Translations under genes and position numbers: made by a program
The notes under the pieces: generated by a model
What the model was told of the DNA's origin: nothing
Databases searched by the model: none
What the model saw: the letters and a program-made list of their open reading frames with translations, nothing else
Assembly: GCA_905215055.1 (NCBI GenBank)
Contig: CAJMOH010000002.1
Location: 1 to 64,000 of the forward strand
DNA length: 64,000 nt
DNA from: an uncultured bacterium
GTDB taxonomy: Bacteria > Bacillota > Clostridia > Oscillospirales > Acutalibacteraceae
Reading direction: 5' to 3'
Shown here: positions 1 through 8,664 of the stretch, one piece after another
Layout of the letters: each line of letters opens with the position of its first letter
Position numbering within the stretch: the first letter of the stretch is position 1

Positions 1-144
1 TGATGCGGGGCCGAAAAAAGCTTTATTAATGGGGTAATTATATTGACTATTAGAGGTATTTGGGATACTATATGAATCAGGGTACAGATTATGGTCAGTT
101 TCTGGAGGATGTGACCCCTTTGCTGATTAAGGAGGAATTGCCTA

Positions 145-399
145 ATGTTTTGCCAAAAATGTGGCGCTCAGGTTCCAGAGAGTGCAGGATTTTGCTATAA
201 GTGTGGCGCAAAACTAGCTAGAGTGTCTACTGCTGATTCACGGGCGGGTCATTCTTCTGGAGTAAAACAAAGCAGCCCTATTTTCCACACGAAGAAAACC
301 GAACAAGTCCACTCTCATCCAGGCCAATCGATATCCAAAGGAATTGGCCCAACCGGGGCCATTCCAGTAAAAAAAGACCCCGTATTTTTGTTGTTATAG
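145..399 (+). CDS. Zinc-ribbon head of a frame-split membrane protein
   Basis: An AAGGAGG Shine-Dalgarno precedes this ATG at good spacing. The product starts MFCQKCG and carries two CxxC knuckles (CQKC and CYKC), the short zinc ribbon typical of Firmicute membrane proteins, followed by a polar linker. The frame stops just before a hydrophobic segment that continues in the -1 frame and leads into the protein at 420-2585. The relatives at 4907 and 6751 have zinc ribbon, linker, membrane helix and extracytoplasmic domain in a single frame, so this is probably the first half of one gene. Either a -1 shift at the A7 tract (369-375) joins the halves, or the gene is mutated or mis-sequenced there. 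Confidence is high for the domain and moderate for how it is expressed. Confidence 0.75.
   Translation: MFCQKCGAQVPESAGFCYKCGAKLARVSTADSRAGHSSGVKQSSPIFHTKKTEQVHSHPGQSISKGIGPTGAIPVKKDPVFLLL
369..375 (+). other. Candidate -1 frameshift site (A AAA AAA G)
   Basis: In the zinc-ribbon frame the codons read GTA AAA AAA GAC, so positions 369-375 form the heptamer A AAA AAA in the correct X XXY YYZ phase, followed by G. Slipping back one base continues as AGA CCC CGT ATT TTT and runs straight into the missing membrane helix (RPRIFVVIGLAGGFLLLLLV). I see no clear upstream SD-like stimulator or downstream stem. An AGGAGG at 406-411 upstream of a TTG at 420 could also start the second half independently. 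A plain one-base indel in the A-run is the main alternative. Confidence 0.5.
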
Positions 400-419
400 G
401 CCTAGCAGGAGGATTTCTC

Positions 420-2585
420 TTGCTTTTGCTTGTGCTTATCGGAATCGCAAATGTCGTTCAAAATCAATCTTCTGAACAGGTTGACTGCCAAACTGAGATT
501 ATCCTTACGGAAACGTATACTGATGAAGAAAACGGGTTCTCCTTTCAGTATCCCAGCTCTTGGAAAGTGGTGAGTAAGGACTCTTTTACAGATTATCTAG
601 ATACGTCAAGCGATGAAATACCTCTGGCTATATTGGTGAATGAAACAGAAGCTGCGCCAGAACCAACCGCTTATATGGCAATTTCTGGCTATCCGATAAC
701 GAAAGAAGCTGTAGACCGACTATACATAAATGACGAGGAATTTGTAGAACTGTTAGACTTGGATGCTTCGAAAGTAGAAACTTCTGTAGTTCATTTGGAC
801 AGTGTAGATGCACGACAGATTCAGTATATCGATGAAGATTTTTATTCCCAAAATTATATTTATTCTGTAGGGCTAAAACTTTACCACATTATTTTCGCAT
901 GTCAGAAGAGTAAAACCGAGGAGCAAAAACGCTATTTTGACGCAGTTATTGATAGTTATATCGTCCACGCAAAAGATACGGCGGAAGAATCATCTTCAGA
1001 AGCAGGAGCATCTCTCAAAGAATCTGAATCCATCAGCGAGCTGAAACAGTCATCTGAACCACCAGAGCAAGTGGAGAATGTAGAGGCCCAGTACATTGGG
1101 GCACAGATGAAGATTGACTGCCTTACTGATTTCTCAAATGGAAGGGCCTGGGTACAGTTCTACGAGGCCCACAGAGAAAAAGGGTCGGTTAAAGCCGGCG
1201 AGGAGGCACTTGAAGCCGCCCTAGGGGATAAAAAAGACATGGTTATTTATGGGTTGCAAAATTATCATCCTGATGGCCATTCACGTGCTGCGCTGATAGA
1301 TACCACAGGAAAAATACTCTGGGAGTCAGATCTAACTCCAAATAGCACTATCCTCCCTCAAATAAGCGAATTTGACAACGGAGTGGCATATATCACCTTT
1401 AATGGAAAGGACCAGGAAATATATTACATTATTGACATTGATGGAAATTCCACTTATGCAAGAGCTGTGACGGATGATTTTGTGATTCTAGGAAGTGGAG
1501 ATGGTAATTTCCTCGTTGCTGAGCACACATCAAATTTTGATGTTGATGAGTGGCAATTCGGTTTGATGGATCGCTACGGCAATATGGTGACTCCATATCA
1601 AACATATGAAAAAACATTTCCAGAAACCAAAGAAGTTGTTGCGCCCCCAACAGGTGAGATGCCCGACCCAAATGATGACTACTGGGGATACTGTGAGTAC
1701 CAAGAGCAACTGAAAGCATATGAAGAATATGCAAACTACGAATACATTCCTGAGATGATCAGAATCGATAAAAACACCGTCCAATGTGAGTATTTGGGCG
1801 AAGGCAAATACCTTTTAACACTTGATCGGTCCCAAAATGTAGTTCTGGATATGATTAATCAACGTACTTTGCTTTCAGATTTTTCCGACTACAAAAGAAG
1901 CGTCCCCTATTTTATTACGGATTTTGAAAACGGCACTGCATATGCAATGAACGAAAACCCAGACCTTCAGATTTATCAAATTTCTTCTGATGGAACGAAG
2001 ACACAAATCACGAACAGTTTGTATTACAGCACAAGTCTTGAGTTTAGCGAGGAACTTGCTTTTGTGGAATATAGTGAATCCGAAGAAGCTTTCATTGATC
2101 GTAACGGCAGGAGTTACCCAGGGGGTCTTTATTGCAATTTAATTGGCGAGGTTGTCATTGAATTCCCGCAATTTCATAATGGCGTACACTACTATAGTTG
2201 CGGTCCATTCCATGGTGGCTACGCTCTCATGACAATACGGGGTGCCGACAACGAGGATTACGTGACGGCCATTGATAAAAACGGCAATTTAATGTTTGAA
2301 CCAAAGTCCGGATTTAGAGAAGCGTTTTTGAGCCCAGATGGGAAATACATCACTGGTATCATGCAAAGCGATGAAGATCCAGTAAGTGTTGTTACAATAT
2401 TTTCGACCGATGGCACCCCCGTAATGACAGTGGAGCATAGCGAAGGCAATTCACCGCATGAGGTTTGCGATGGGATGCTTCATGTGGCAGACTGCTATGT
2501 CAATGTCGAGGATGGCTCAACTATCGGTTTGCCAGAACAAGGAATCACCTTAATCGGAGATGTATTCAATATCACATTGCATTGA
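420..2585 (+). CDS. Membrane-anchored extracytoplasmic protein with PsbP-like and WG-type repeat regions (second half of split gene)
   Basis: The open frame extends upstream of 420 through the whole linker and encodes a helix of about 22 hydrophobic residues ending LLLLVLIGIANVV. Next comes a domain opening ETYTDEENGFSFQYPSSW, the FxxYPxxW pattern seen in PsbP/DcrB-like folds. After a Ser/Glu-rich linker a long region follows with recurring phrases such as ALIDTTGKILWES and FIDRNGRSYPGG, resembling WG-type beta repeats. The protein would be anchored by one helix with about 690 residues outside. Start choice depends on the frameshift model: translation may enter near 375 from the zinc-ribbon frame or begin at TTG 420. 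It is the first of six tandem genes; the function is unknown, and envelope sensing or binding is a guess. Confidence 0.7.
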   Translation: MLLLVLIGIANVVQNQSSEQVDCQTEIILTETYTDEENGFSFQYPSSWKVVSKDSFTDYLDTSSDEIPLAILVNETEAAPEPTAYMAISGYPITKEAVDRLYINDEEFVELLDLDASKVETSVVHLDSVDARQIQYIDEDFYSQNYIYSVGLKLYHIIFACQKSKTEEQKRYFDAVIDSYIVHAKDTAEESSSEAGASLKESESISELKQSSEPPEQVENVEAQYIGAQMKIDCLTDFSNGRAWVQFYEAHREKGSVKAGEEALEAALGDKKDMVIYGLQNYHPDGHSRAALIDTTGKILWESDLTPNSTILPQISEFDNGVAYITFNGKDQEIYYIIDIDGNSTYARAVTDDFVILGSGDGNFLVAEHTSNFDVDEWQFGLMDRYGNMVTPYQTYEKTFPETKEVVAPPTGEMPDPNDDYWGYCEYQEQLKAYEEYANYEYIPEMIRIDKNTVQCEYLGEGKYLLTLDRSQNVVLDMINQRTLLSDFSDYKRSVPYFITDFENGTAYAMNENPDLQIYQISSDGTKTQITNSLYYSTSLEFSEELAFVEYSESEEAFIDRNGRSYPGGLYCNLIGEVVIEFPQFHNGVHYYSCGPFHGGYALMTIRGADNEDYVTAIDKNGNLMFEPKSGFREAFLSPDGKYITGIMQSDEDPVSVVTIFSTDGTPVMTVEHSEGNSPHEVCDGMLHVADCYVNVEDGSTIGLPEQGITLIGDVFNITLH

Positions 2586-2615
2586 GTGTCCATTATCTTA
2601 CTGGAGGAGATAATT

Positions 2616-3194
2616 ATGAAAAGAAAATGGTGTGCATCCCTGGTCTTGCTTATGTTTATGATGTGCTTTCTTACTGCATGCGAAAGCAAGGATGTATCTG
2701 GTACCTATCAATGTGAATCCAATAGTAACATTTCGATGACATTCCAGGATGATAGCAGTAACGTTTCTTTCTCAGATGGGACTAATACCGCAGAGGGTGG
2801 ATATTCCGTACTCGGTGACTATCTTGTGGTTTCGTTCCTCGAGGAAGTGAATTGGCCTATTCTCGGACTTGAAAGTCCTTCTGACGCAATGATATTCGAA
2901 ATTGAGAACGATAAAACACTCGTTACAAATTGGGAACTTATTTCAGGTGATGTGGAGTTGATGAAATTCACTAAGGTGACTATTTGGGACAGTATTCTAA
3001 GTTTCGTGAAAGAACATTGGTTGATCATTCTAATTGTTTTGTTCGTCCTAGGTACATTGATAACACTCTATGAAAAAATCACGGGCCATGATATAGAGGA
3101 TGATATGGATAATTTGGAAGAGGTGATCGATCAAAAGTTGGAAAATATTGGAGAAAAATGGCGAAACAAGAAAGATAGAGATGAGGATAAATAG
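2616..3194 (+). CDS. Lipoprotein with C-terminal membrane helix
   Basis: The start is the ATG at 2616, 7 bases after GGAGGA; a GTG at 2586 in the same frame has no SD. The product begins with a basic-hydrophobic signal and the lipobox LTAC, so it should be lipid-modified at that cysteine. The mature part starts SGTYQCES and contains a beta-rich stretch (MTFQDDSSNVSFSDG) resembling the GTY module at the end of the 4907-6682 protein. Unusually for a lipoprotein, a second hydrophobic helix lies near residues 138-160 (WLIILIVLFVLGTLITLY), followed by an acidic-basic cytoplasmic tail. It sits 30 bases after the previous stop and is probably co-transcribed with the zinc-ribbon genes. Function unknown. 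Confidence 0.75.
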   Translation: MKRKWCASLVLLMFMMCFLTACESKDVSGTYQCESNSNISMTFQDDSSNVSFSDGTNTAEGGYSVLGDYLVVSFLEEVNWPILGLESPSDAMIFEIENDKTLVTNWELISGDVELMKFTKVTIWDSILSFVKEHWLIILIVLFVLGTLITLYEKITGHDIEDDMDNLEEVIDQKLENIGEKWRNKKDRDEDK

Positions 3195-3272
3195 AAATAT
3201 GGGGCAAATGCAACTTCTTTCCTGAATATTGATACAGAATAACGAAGTAATGGAATGGAGGTAAACGAAAGG

Positions 3273-4103
3273 ATGTACTGCCATGAATGTGGATACAAAT
3301 TACCAGATGAAGCGGCCTTTTGCCCAATATGCGGCACAAAGGTTATACAAGCAGATCTCTCTGGTCAAAGAGAAGAACGTATTTCTCCGACCATGCCGGA
3401 TGGAATAAAGGACGTAACTTTTTCTTTGGGATCCGCTGGAGAAGACTTTATCCATTTCGTTAACGAATACGTCCAATCAACTACATCTTTTCATTCTGCA
3501 AATGATCTACTAAACAGTAATGTGTCCACCACTTTCCTGTGGGCCTGCTTATTTGGTCCTGCCCTGGTTCTAGGGCTGTTGGCATGGATCATCTCTGGCA
3601 GACCAGGGCCAGGTTTTGTTCTAGCCTTATTGGGCTTAGTGATTGGATTCTTCACAACCTATGTTGTGGGATGGTTACGGAGGAACAGGCTACGCCGCCA
3701 GTATTCCAACTTATTTTCCGGTCCCATAGACCACTCCGATTTGATGCAGTTTTTGTCTCAGAGTTTGCCGGTAATCTCCCCTATATTTCATGAATGGGGG
3801 CAATTGACCGAACATGGGGTTGGCCTCTACGGAGCCATTTCAGCCGAACTTACTAACGCTGCCCAACGAGTAACAAAAGAAGTCACCCTGGGTACTGAAC
3901 TTGGCCCAAAAAAGAGATACTTTGCAGAACTCATTGTTGGCCCTGACCTACTGGATCGAGACTCTGGCAAAATGAGATATACTCCAGATGTGGAACATAG
4001 GATTGTCGGAATGTTCAGTTTTAAGAAGTATACCCTATTAGTTCAGGTTGCCCCTATACTGCATGCGACGATGGAATATTATCTTAGACTGAAAGGAAAT
4101 TGA
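3273..4103 (+). CDS. Zinc-ribbon protein with two membrane helices and cytoplasmic domain
   Basis: I place the start at ATG 3273 (MYCHECG), matching the MYCHKCG start of the homologue at 6751; an in-frame ATG at 3255 overlaps the GGAGG SD. Two CxxC knuckles (CHEC, CPIC) form an N-terminal zinc ribbon. A polar stretch of about 70 residues follows, then two close hydrophobic helices (near residues 88-130) separated by a short Gly/Pro turn, then a basic LRRNRLRRQ segment and a soluble C-terminal domain of about 130 residues. Unlike its neighbours it lacks the PsbP-like module, and its C-terminal domain is probably cytoplasmic. It is part of the six-gene array; the domain is not one I can name. 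Confidence 0.75.
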   Translation: MYCHECGYKLPDEAAFCPICGTKVIQADLSGQREERISPTMPDGIKDVTFSLGSAGEDFIHFVNEYVQSTTSFHSANDLLNSNVSTTFLWACLFGPALVLGLLAWIISGRPGPGFVLALLGLVIGFFTTYVVGWLRRNRLRRQYSNLFSGPIDHSDLMQFLSQSLPVISPIFHEWGQLTEHGVGLYGAISAELTNAAQRVTKEVTLGTELGPKKRYFAELIVGPDLLDRDSGKMRYTPDVEHRIVGMFSFKKYTLLVQVAPILHATMEYYLRLKGN

Positions 4104-4136
4104 TTCTGTTAAAACACGGGCATGGGAGGCTGAAAG

Positions 4137-4889
4137 ATATATTGTCATAAATGTGGCTCACAACTTAAAGGAGATGCAGTTTTCTGTCCATTCTGCGGTT
4201 CTAAACTTGACCGGAAGACTACCACTCCGCAAGCAACACCACCGCCCGGGAAAAAGCCGTCCGCCCCACAACCAACGGAAATACCTCCTGAAGAAAAGCA
4301 ACCATCCAGGTTCCAACTGTGGTGGATGCGCGCCCAGATGATTGAAAAAATATTTTTCGTACTTGGAATCATCGTTGCCGTCATCTTGATTATCGTTTTT
4401 CTGAACGCATTTTGGGAAATACTGGCAGCTATCCTGGTGATTGTGGTGGTAATTGTCGCCTTTGTCACTGGTTCTAAGGAGGACAGGTCAGAGATCCGGC
4501 GCTTTATCCTAAAAGGCGCTGCCGTTCTATTGGCGATAGGAGTCATAGCCGTTGTGGTGGTGACGAACGAGGATTTCTTCGTCAACCTGCTCCAGCCAGG
4601 GATGGGTGTTCGCAATGGCTACCTCACGCAGTATAGCGAGGCCGTGACGGTGGAAGAGGCCTTCGACAACTTCTTTGACAACCCAAAGTGGAGTACCTAT
4701 CAGGAAGACGGCTACACCTACGTTGTGTTTACAGGCGTCTGTGAATACCTTGGTGAGCGGGCGGATGCCCGAATCACATTTCAGATTACCGGCGAACAAT
4801 TCCGTGTGGAACAGCTGGATATCAACGGTGCAGAGCAGAGCGATTTACTCCTACACGCTATGCTCGCAAAAATTTATGAGAAATATTGA
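4137..4889 (+). CDS. Zinc-ribbon membrane protein with apparent ATA start
   Basis: The frame opens directly after a TGA at 4131-4133. The first codons read AAG ATA TAT TGT CAT AAA TGT, i.e. (I/M)YCHKCG, which aligns exactly with the ATG-initiated MYCHKCG and MYCHECG starts of its relatives. A GGGAGG at 4124-4129 lies 7 bases before the ATA. The gene therefore either uses the rare AUA start or lost its start by an ATG-to-ATA change; ATG 4326 would give a shorter protein without the ribbon. After the ribbon (CHKC, CPFC) and a Pro-rich linker come three hydrophobic helices, then a domain with EEAFDNFFDNPKW. That domain is shared with the 4907-6682 protein (YGDAFNSFFSSPHW) and faintly with the 6751 product. 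It overlaps the next reading frame slightly. Confidence 0.65.
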   Translation: MYCHKCGSQLKGDAVFCPFCGSKLDRKTTTPQATPPPGKKPSAPQPTEIPPEEKQPSRFQLWWMRAQMIEKIFFVLGIIVAVILIIVFLNAFWEILAAILVIVVVIVAFVTGSKEDRSEIRRFILKGAAVLLAIGVIAVVVVTNEDFFVNLLQPGMGVRNGYLTQYSEAVTVEEAFDNFFDNPKWSTYQEDGYTYVVFTGVCEYLGERADARITFQITGEQFRVEQLDINGAEQSDLLLHAMLAKIYEKY

Positions 4890-4906
4890 GGAAAGGGTAT
4901 TGCGAA

Positions 4907-6682
4907 ATGTTCTGTATCAAGTGCGGCGCAAAGCTAATAGAGGGGGCTAAGTTTTGCCCCAAATGTGGAAACGCTGTGACGGCTTCCACAACAACATCAG
5001 CCAAGGTATCTCAAGATTCTCCTGCCGGACAAGCCAGTGTCTCTTCTAGGGAACAACACACCATGGAAGAACCTCATATACTCCCAGCAGTCCAGCAAGA
5101 CGGTGATCCAAAAAGGGCAGCAAAATCAGAAAGGGAGTCTCAAGCGCCATCCCCTGGACAGTCAAAAGCTGCACCTCCCGCGGGGAACCAGGGAGCAGGT
5201 ACGCCCCCGCCGGTTGGCCAGCCTGGCACAGACCGCCAAGGAACCCAACAGGCAGCCGGTTCTCCAACCGCCGGGCAGCCGCAGAACAAGCCTCCGGTGG
5301 GGTCTCAGGCAGCGAATCCCTCTCAGACACCTCCCCCTGGCTATCCGGGCGCGCCTGTCATCCCTCCCAAAAAGAAAACAGCACACTGGCCCTGGGTCGT
5401 GTGCGGGCTTGGCATTGCGGCAGTTGTCCTTGTAATCGCGGCTATGATTGGAAGCGCCCTGGGGCAGCCACCGGTGTCATCAGAATCGTCGGAGCCGGCG
5501 GATTCAACGGAACCGTCCTCCTCTCAGGTACAGGAGGTATCCCTCACCGAAACCTATGCGAATGAGGACGAGGGGTTCTCCTTCCAGTATCCCAGAGGTT
5601 GGAAACCTGTCGCCCAGGAGGATATGGATGACTACGCCGGTCTGGCGGAGACAGAATCCACCCTGGTTTTGCTTGCTAACGAAAACGAGGATATTCCCGA
5701 GGCCAATTCTTACATCATGGTCAGCCGGTATGATGCGGATGAGGGGGATGAGGAACTGCTCGCTCTGGATGATGAAGCATTTTTGGAGGAGATCCAGATT
5801 GACGGCTCCCATGTGGAAGCTGCTTCGCTTACCATTGACGGAGTGCCGGTCAAAGAAATCACCTGCACAGTTGACGAGAGTAATTTGTATCGTCGCACCT
5901 ACTACTATGTGGCCAACCAGGGGTTCTTCCGGGTGGACATGTTGTGTTCTGTTCCCCAATCCAGCGAATTCATTCGGTTCTTTGACGCTGTGATGGACAG
6001 CTACACCATCACGGTATTTCCAGAGCCAACAGAGGAGCCCGCCCTGTCCCCCACGCAGTACATCCAGATGGTCACCGGAGGATACCGGATCGACGACCCG
6101 GAGTTTACCTATGGGGACGCTTTCAACTCCTTCTTTTCGTCTCCTCACTGGGAATTCTTCATCAGCGAGGAAGACGAGAAAATCGTGGAATTTACAGGGG
6201 ATTGCACCTATCGGGACACTCCGGTTACAGCCTGCATCCAGTTCGTCATCTACGAGGAAGACGAGACCTTTGAAGCGGTCTGGCTGGATTTCAACGAGGT
6301 CCCCCAAGACACGATTACCATGAACGCCTTGATCTCAACGGCATTTGAGGAGCTTGAGGAAGCCGTTTACGGACCTGCCAATGAATGGGCTGCTTCCGAG
6401 CACTCCTATATGAGGGAAAATGATCTGTATGCCGCAATCACGTTCTACCCGGACGGAACATTTTCCATGGTCGCCAATTTGTATGAGGGGCTGGGAAATG
6501 TGTATGGCACCTATACCGTGCTGGATGACCGCTTATCCTGCGTGGTGGATTCCCGGGATTTCGGAGGCTTTGTGGGTGATGATGTCCAGGAATTTGAAAT
6601 GATCTTCGCGGGCGACAATCTCCAGTACAGCGGCTCACAAATCGGCACCTGTGTGGATGGCTCCATCTACACACCGAGCTGA
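4907..6682 (+). CDS. Zinc-ribbon/TM/PsbP-like multidomain surface protein
   Basis: The start is ATG 4907 (MFCIKCG), preceded by GAGGAAAGGG. Domains in order: zinc ribbon with CIKC and CPKC (residues 1-25); a Pro/Gln/Gly-rich linker of about 130 residues; one membrane helix around residues 160-185 (WPWVVCGLGIAAVVLVIAAM); a PsbP-like domain with GFSFQYPRGW; an YGDAFNSFFSSPHWEFF domain; and a C-terminal beta-rich module ending in GTYTVLDDRLSCVV. It combines modules found separately in the neighbouring genes, which points to shuffling within one family. The N-terminal ribbon should be cytoplasmic and the rest outside. Function unknown; a membrane-spanning sensor or adaptor is plausible but unproven. 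Confidence 0.8.
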   Translation: MFCIKCGAKLIEGAKFCPKCGNAVTASTTTSAKVSQDSPAGQASVSSREQHTMEEPHILPAVQQDGDPKRAAKSERESQAPSPGQSKAAPPAGNQGAGTPPPVGQPGTDRQGTQQAAGSPTAGQPQNKPPVGSQAANPSQTPPPGYPGAPVIPPKKKTAHWPWVVCGLGIAAVVLVIAAMIGSALGQPPVSSESSEPADSTEPSSSQVQEVSLTETYANEDEGFSFQYPRGWKPVAQEDMDDYAGLAETESTLVLLANENEDIPEANSYIMVSRYDADEGDEELLALDDEAFLEEIQIDGSHVEAASLTIDGVPVKEITCTVDESNLYRRTYYYVANQGFFRVDMLCSVPQSSEFIRFFDAVMDSYTITVFPEPTEEPALSPTQYIQMVTGGYRIDDPEFTYGDAFNSFFSSPHWEFFISEEDEKIVEFTGDCTYRDTPVTACIQFVIYEEDETFEAVWLDFNEVPQDTITMNALISTAFEELEEAVYGPANEWAASEHSYMRENDLYAAITFYPDGTFSMVANLYEGLGNVYGTYTVLDDRLSCVVDSRDFGGFVGDDVQEFEMIFAGDNLQYSGSQIGTCVDGSIYTPS

Positions 6683-6750
6683 CGTCTCTCTCGGGAAACA
6701 CCCGTTCTTCCCGCATCGCAAAGAAACTCATACCGAAAAGGGGAATCTCT

Positions 6751-8433
6751 ATGTATTGTCACAAATGCGGCAGGGAACTGCCTGAGAGAGCGCTATTTTG
6801 CCCGGCGTGCGGCGCCAGGTCCGTAACTGCTGAGCATGAATCGCCAAGTGCCGCCTCCGCTGTTTCTGCCGCAACTAGCTCACCAACAACGCCTTCCCCA
6901 TCAGGCCAGCCCCCAGTTCCAGCTGGGGCTCCCGGTCCAAAAGCTTCCTCCAAGAAGAAAGTCATCCTTGGCGTGATCTCCGCTCTGGTAGTCGTGGTGG
7001 CGGTGGCAGCTGTTCTAATGGCCTTAAACTGGAACTCTGTGGACTATGTGGCGTCTGTAAAGGCATTCCAGCCATTTAATGTCCATGATTTGCCTTACAC
7101 ATATGGAGAGGTTTTGGACAAATACATAGAGGGAGCGGAGTGGAAGGCTACCAAGGAAGAGAAAGATTCCGGCCTATTAGCCACGGTAGAAGTTTCGGGT
7201 ACCGCAAAAGGTCTGGAGCAGGAGTGCCAGGTCTCCATACAAGTCTCGCCCAACCCTGAGGACCCGGAGGGGGCTTTGTTTCGTCCCCAATCGGCAACTG
7301 TGGGAGATGTAGAGGTCTCTGGTGACAGCGAAACAGCCCAGTTCCTATATTCATGGTTCCTGGCCTATGGGATGCAAGTGGATGACTTATCCATGGTACT
7401 CTCCAGCGACCCAGTGGAGCTGACCCAGACATTTGAGGACGAAGCTTCCGGAATCACTTTTTCGTACCCGGAAAACTGGATGCAGGTTGAGCCCGATGGA
7501 GAGTTTGATATTGTGTCGCTGATTGATTCAGCCAACAACGCTTCCAGCATCGCCAGTCTGGAAATCCGGATGGCTTTGGATACAAACCCCTTTGGTATTT
7601 TTACCGATGATGAATCCTCCATTGAACAGGCCGTGAATGAATACCATACGTTTGTGAGCCTGGAGGACACCACGCTGGGGGATGTTCCGGCGGTAGAGCT
7701 GATCTACCAGACCGAGGGACTGAAGGGGACGGATCAGGTTATCAACTACTGGTATGAGCGGGGTGATAAGGTCTACCAGGTTGTCTGTTCCTACAGCGAA
7801 CTTACCGCCTTGAAATATGAGCCCATTTTTGAGAATATCATGGGAACCTATCAAATTGCGCCCCTGCCAGAACCTACGCCTACCCCAACACCTGCTCCCA
7901 CACCGACGCCGGAACCTGTGCAGGATTCCACCACGCTGGCCATGGAAGCCTATCGGGACATTGTATCCCAGGCGGCGAGCTATGATTTCTCCATGGGGCA
8001 TGGGGAACCGAATCCCCCGGACGCAGCCTATTCTTACGCTCTTGCGCCCATGTGTCCAGGCAGTGATATTCCTGGGCTGCTGTTATCATGCACCGATGCA
8101 GCCTTTGGCTTGAGCTATACCAGGATTTTCCAATATGACGAACGCAGTGGTTCAGTATGGCAACCATATGCTGTTATGACCACCGGCGTCGCTACAGCCG
8201 GTGGGTACCGAGGAAGCTTATGTCTGATGGCAGATGGACTCGGGCTATATTATTACTATGGTGACGCCATGACAGGAGAAGCCTATGTGGAATGTGTGAC
8301 GATAGAGGATGAGCTTGCCTATTATTCCACGCAATGGTCTGGATTATTGGGTGACGGCACCTCTCCAACCTATCTCCAGGGCAGCGAAATTACCTGGTAT
8401 GATATATCCGATACCACAGGTTTACAGGGTTAA
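6751..8433 (+). CDS. Zinc-ribbon/TM/PsbP-like multidomain surface protein, last gene of the array
   Basis: The product starts MYCHKCGREL with CHKC/CPAC knuckles and an Ala/Ser/Pro linker. A single membrane helix follows (about residues 70-92, VILGVISALVVVVAVAAVLM), then a domain with YTYGEVLDKYIEGAEW related to the FF.PxW domain of its neighbours. Next is a PsbP-like domain (GITFSYPENWMQVEP), a PTPTPAPTPTPEP spacer typical of wall-spanning linkers, and a C-terminal domain of about 155 residues rich in Tyr and Gly. It follows the previous gene by 68 bases and ends just before a strong intrinsic terminator, closing the operon. Function unknown. Confidence 0.8.
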   Translation: MYCHKCGRELPERALFCPACGARSVTAEHESPSAASAVSAATSSPTTPSPSGQPPVPAGAPGPKASSKKKVILGVISALVVVVAVAAVLMALNWNSVDYVASVKAFQPFNVHDLPYTYGEVLDKYIEGAEWKATKEEKDSGLLATVEVSGTAKGLEQECQVSIQVSPNPEDPEGALFRPQSATVGDVEVSGDSETAQFLYSWFLAYGMQVDDLSMVLSSDPVELTQTFEDEASGITFSYPENWMQVEPDGEFDIVSLIDSANNASSIASLEIRMALDTNPFGIFTDDESSIEQAVNEYHTFVSLEDTTLGDVPAVELIYQTEGLKGTDQVINYWYERGDKVYQVVCSYSELTALKYEPIFENIMGTYQIAPLPEPTPTPTPAPTPTPEPVQDSTTLAMEAYRDIVSQAASYDFSMGHGEPNPPDAAYSYALAPMCPGSDIPGLLLSCTDAAFGLSYTRIFQYDERSGSVWQPYAVMTTGVATAGGYRGSLCLMADGLGLYYYYGDAMTGEAYVECVTIEDELAYYSTQWSGLLGDGTSPTYLQGSEITWYDISDTTGLQG

Positions 8434-8451
8434 AACGAGGAACCCATACAG

Positions 8452-8487
8452 AAAAAAGAGGCCGGAAATTTCCGACCTCTTTTTTTG
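8452..8487 (+). terminator. Intrinsic terminator closing the zinc-ribbon array
   Basis: The arms AAAAGAGG-CCGGAAA and TTTCCG-A-CCTCTTTT form a nearly continuous stem followed by seven T residues. It lies 18 bases after the last stop codon of the array. The remaining bases up to 8664 hold no gene I can support. Confidence 0.9.
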
Positions 8488-8664
8488 CGGCTTACAACCC
8501 GCAACCGCAAGAAACGTTTACATGGCTGAGGATAAAAGAGTTTCCTGGCAAAGCGAACGCTTTTTCTCTTAACGAAGTAAGACCACGGCGTGCTCCTCTC
8601 GGATTTCCAGCTGATCGCCCTCCTTTGTCCAATCCCAAATAATAAACCGTCTCGTCCCTCCTAT

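Noticed and set aside
1..144. Possible end of an upstream gene (frame from ATG 72)
   Set aside because: Frames are short and run into the zinc-ribbon gene without codon support; nothing can be claimed.
8570..8660. Minus-strand frame reading RFIIWDWTKEGDQLEIREEH
   Set aside because: It follows the SGNH gene with an SD, but no ATG, GTG or TTG is correctly placed; too short to support as a gene.
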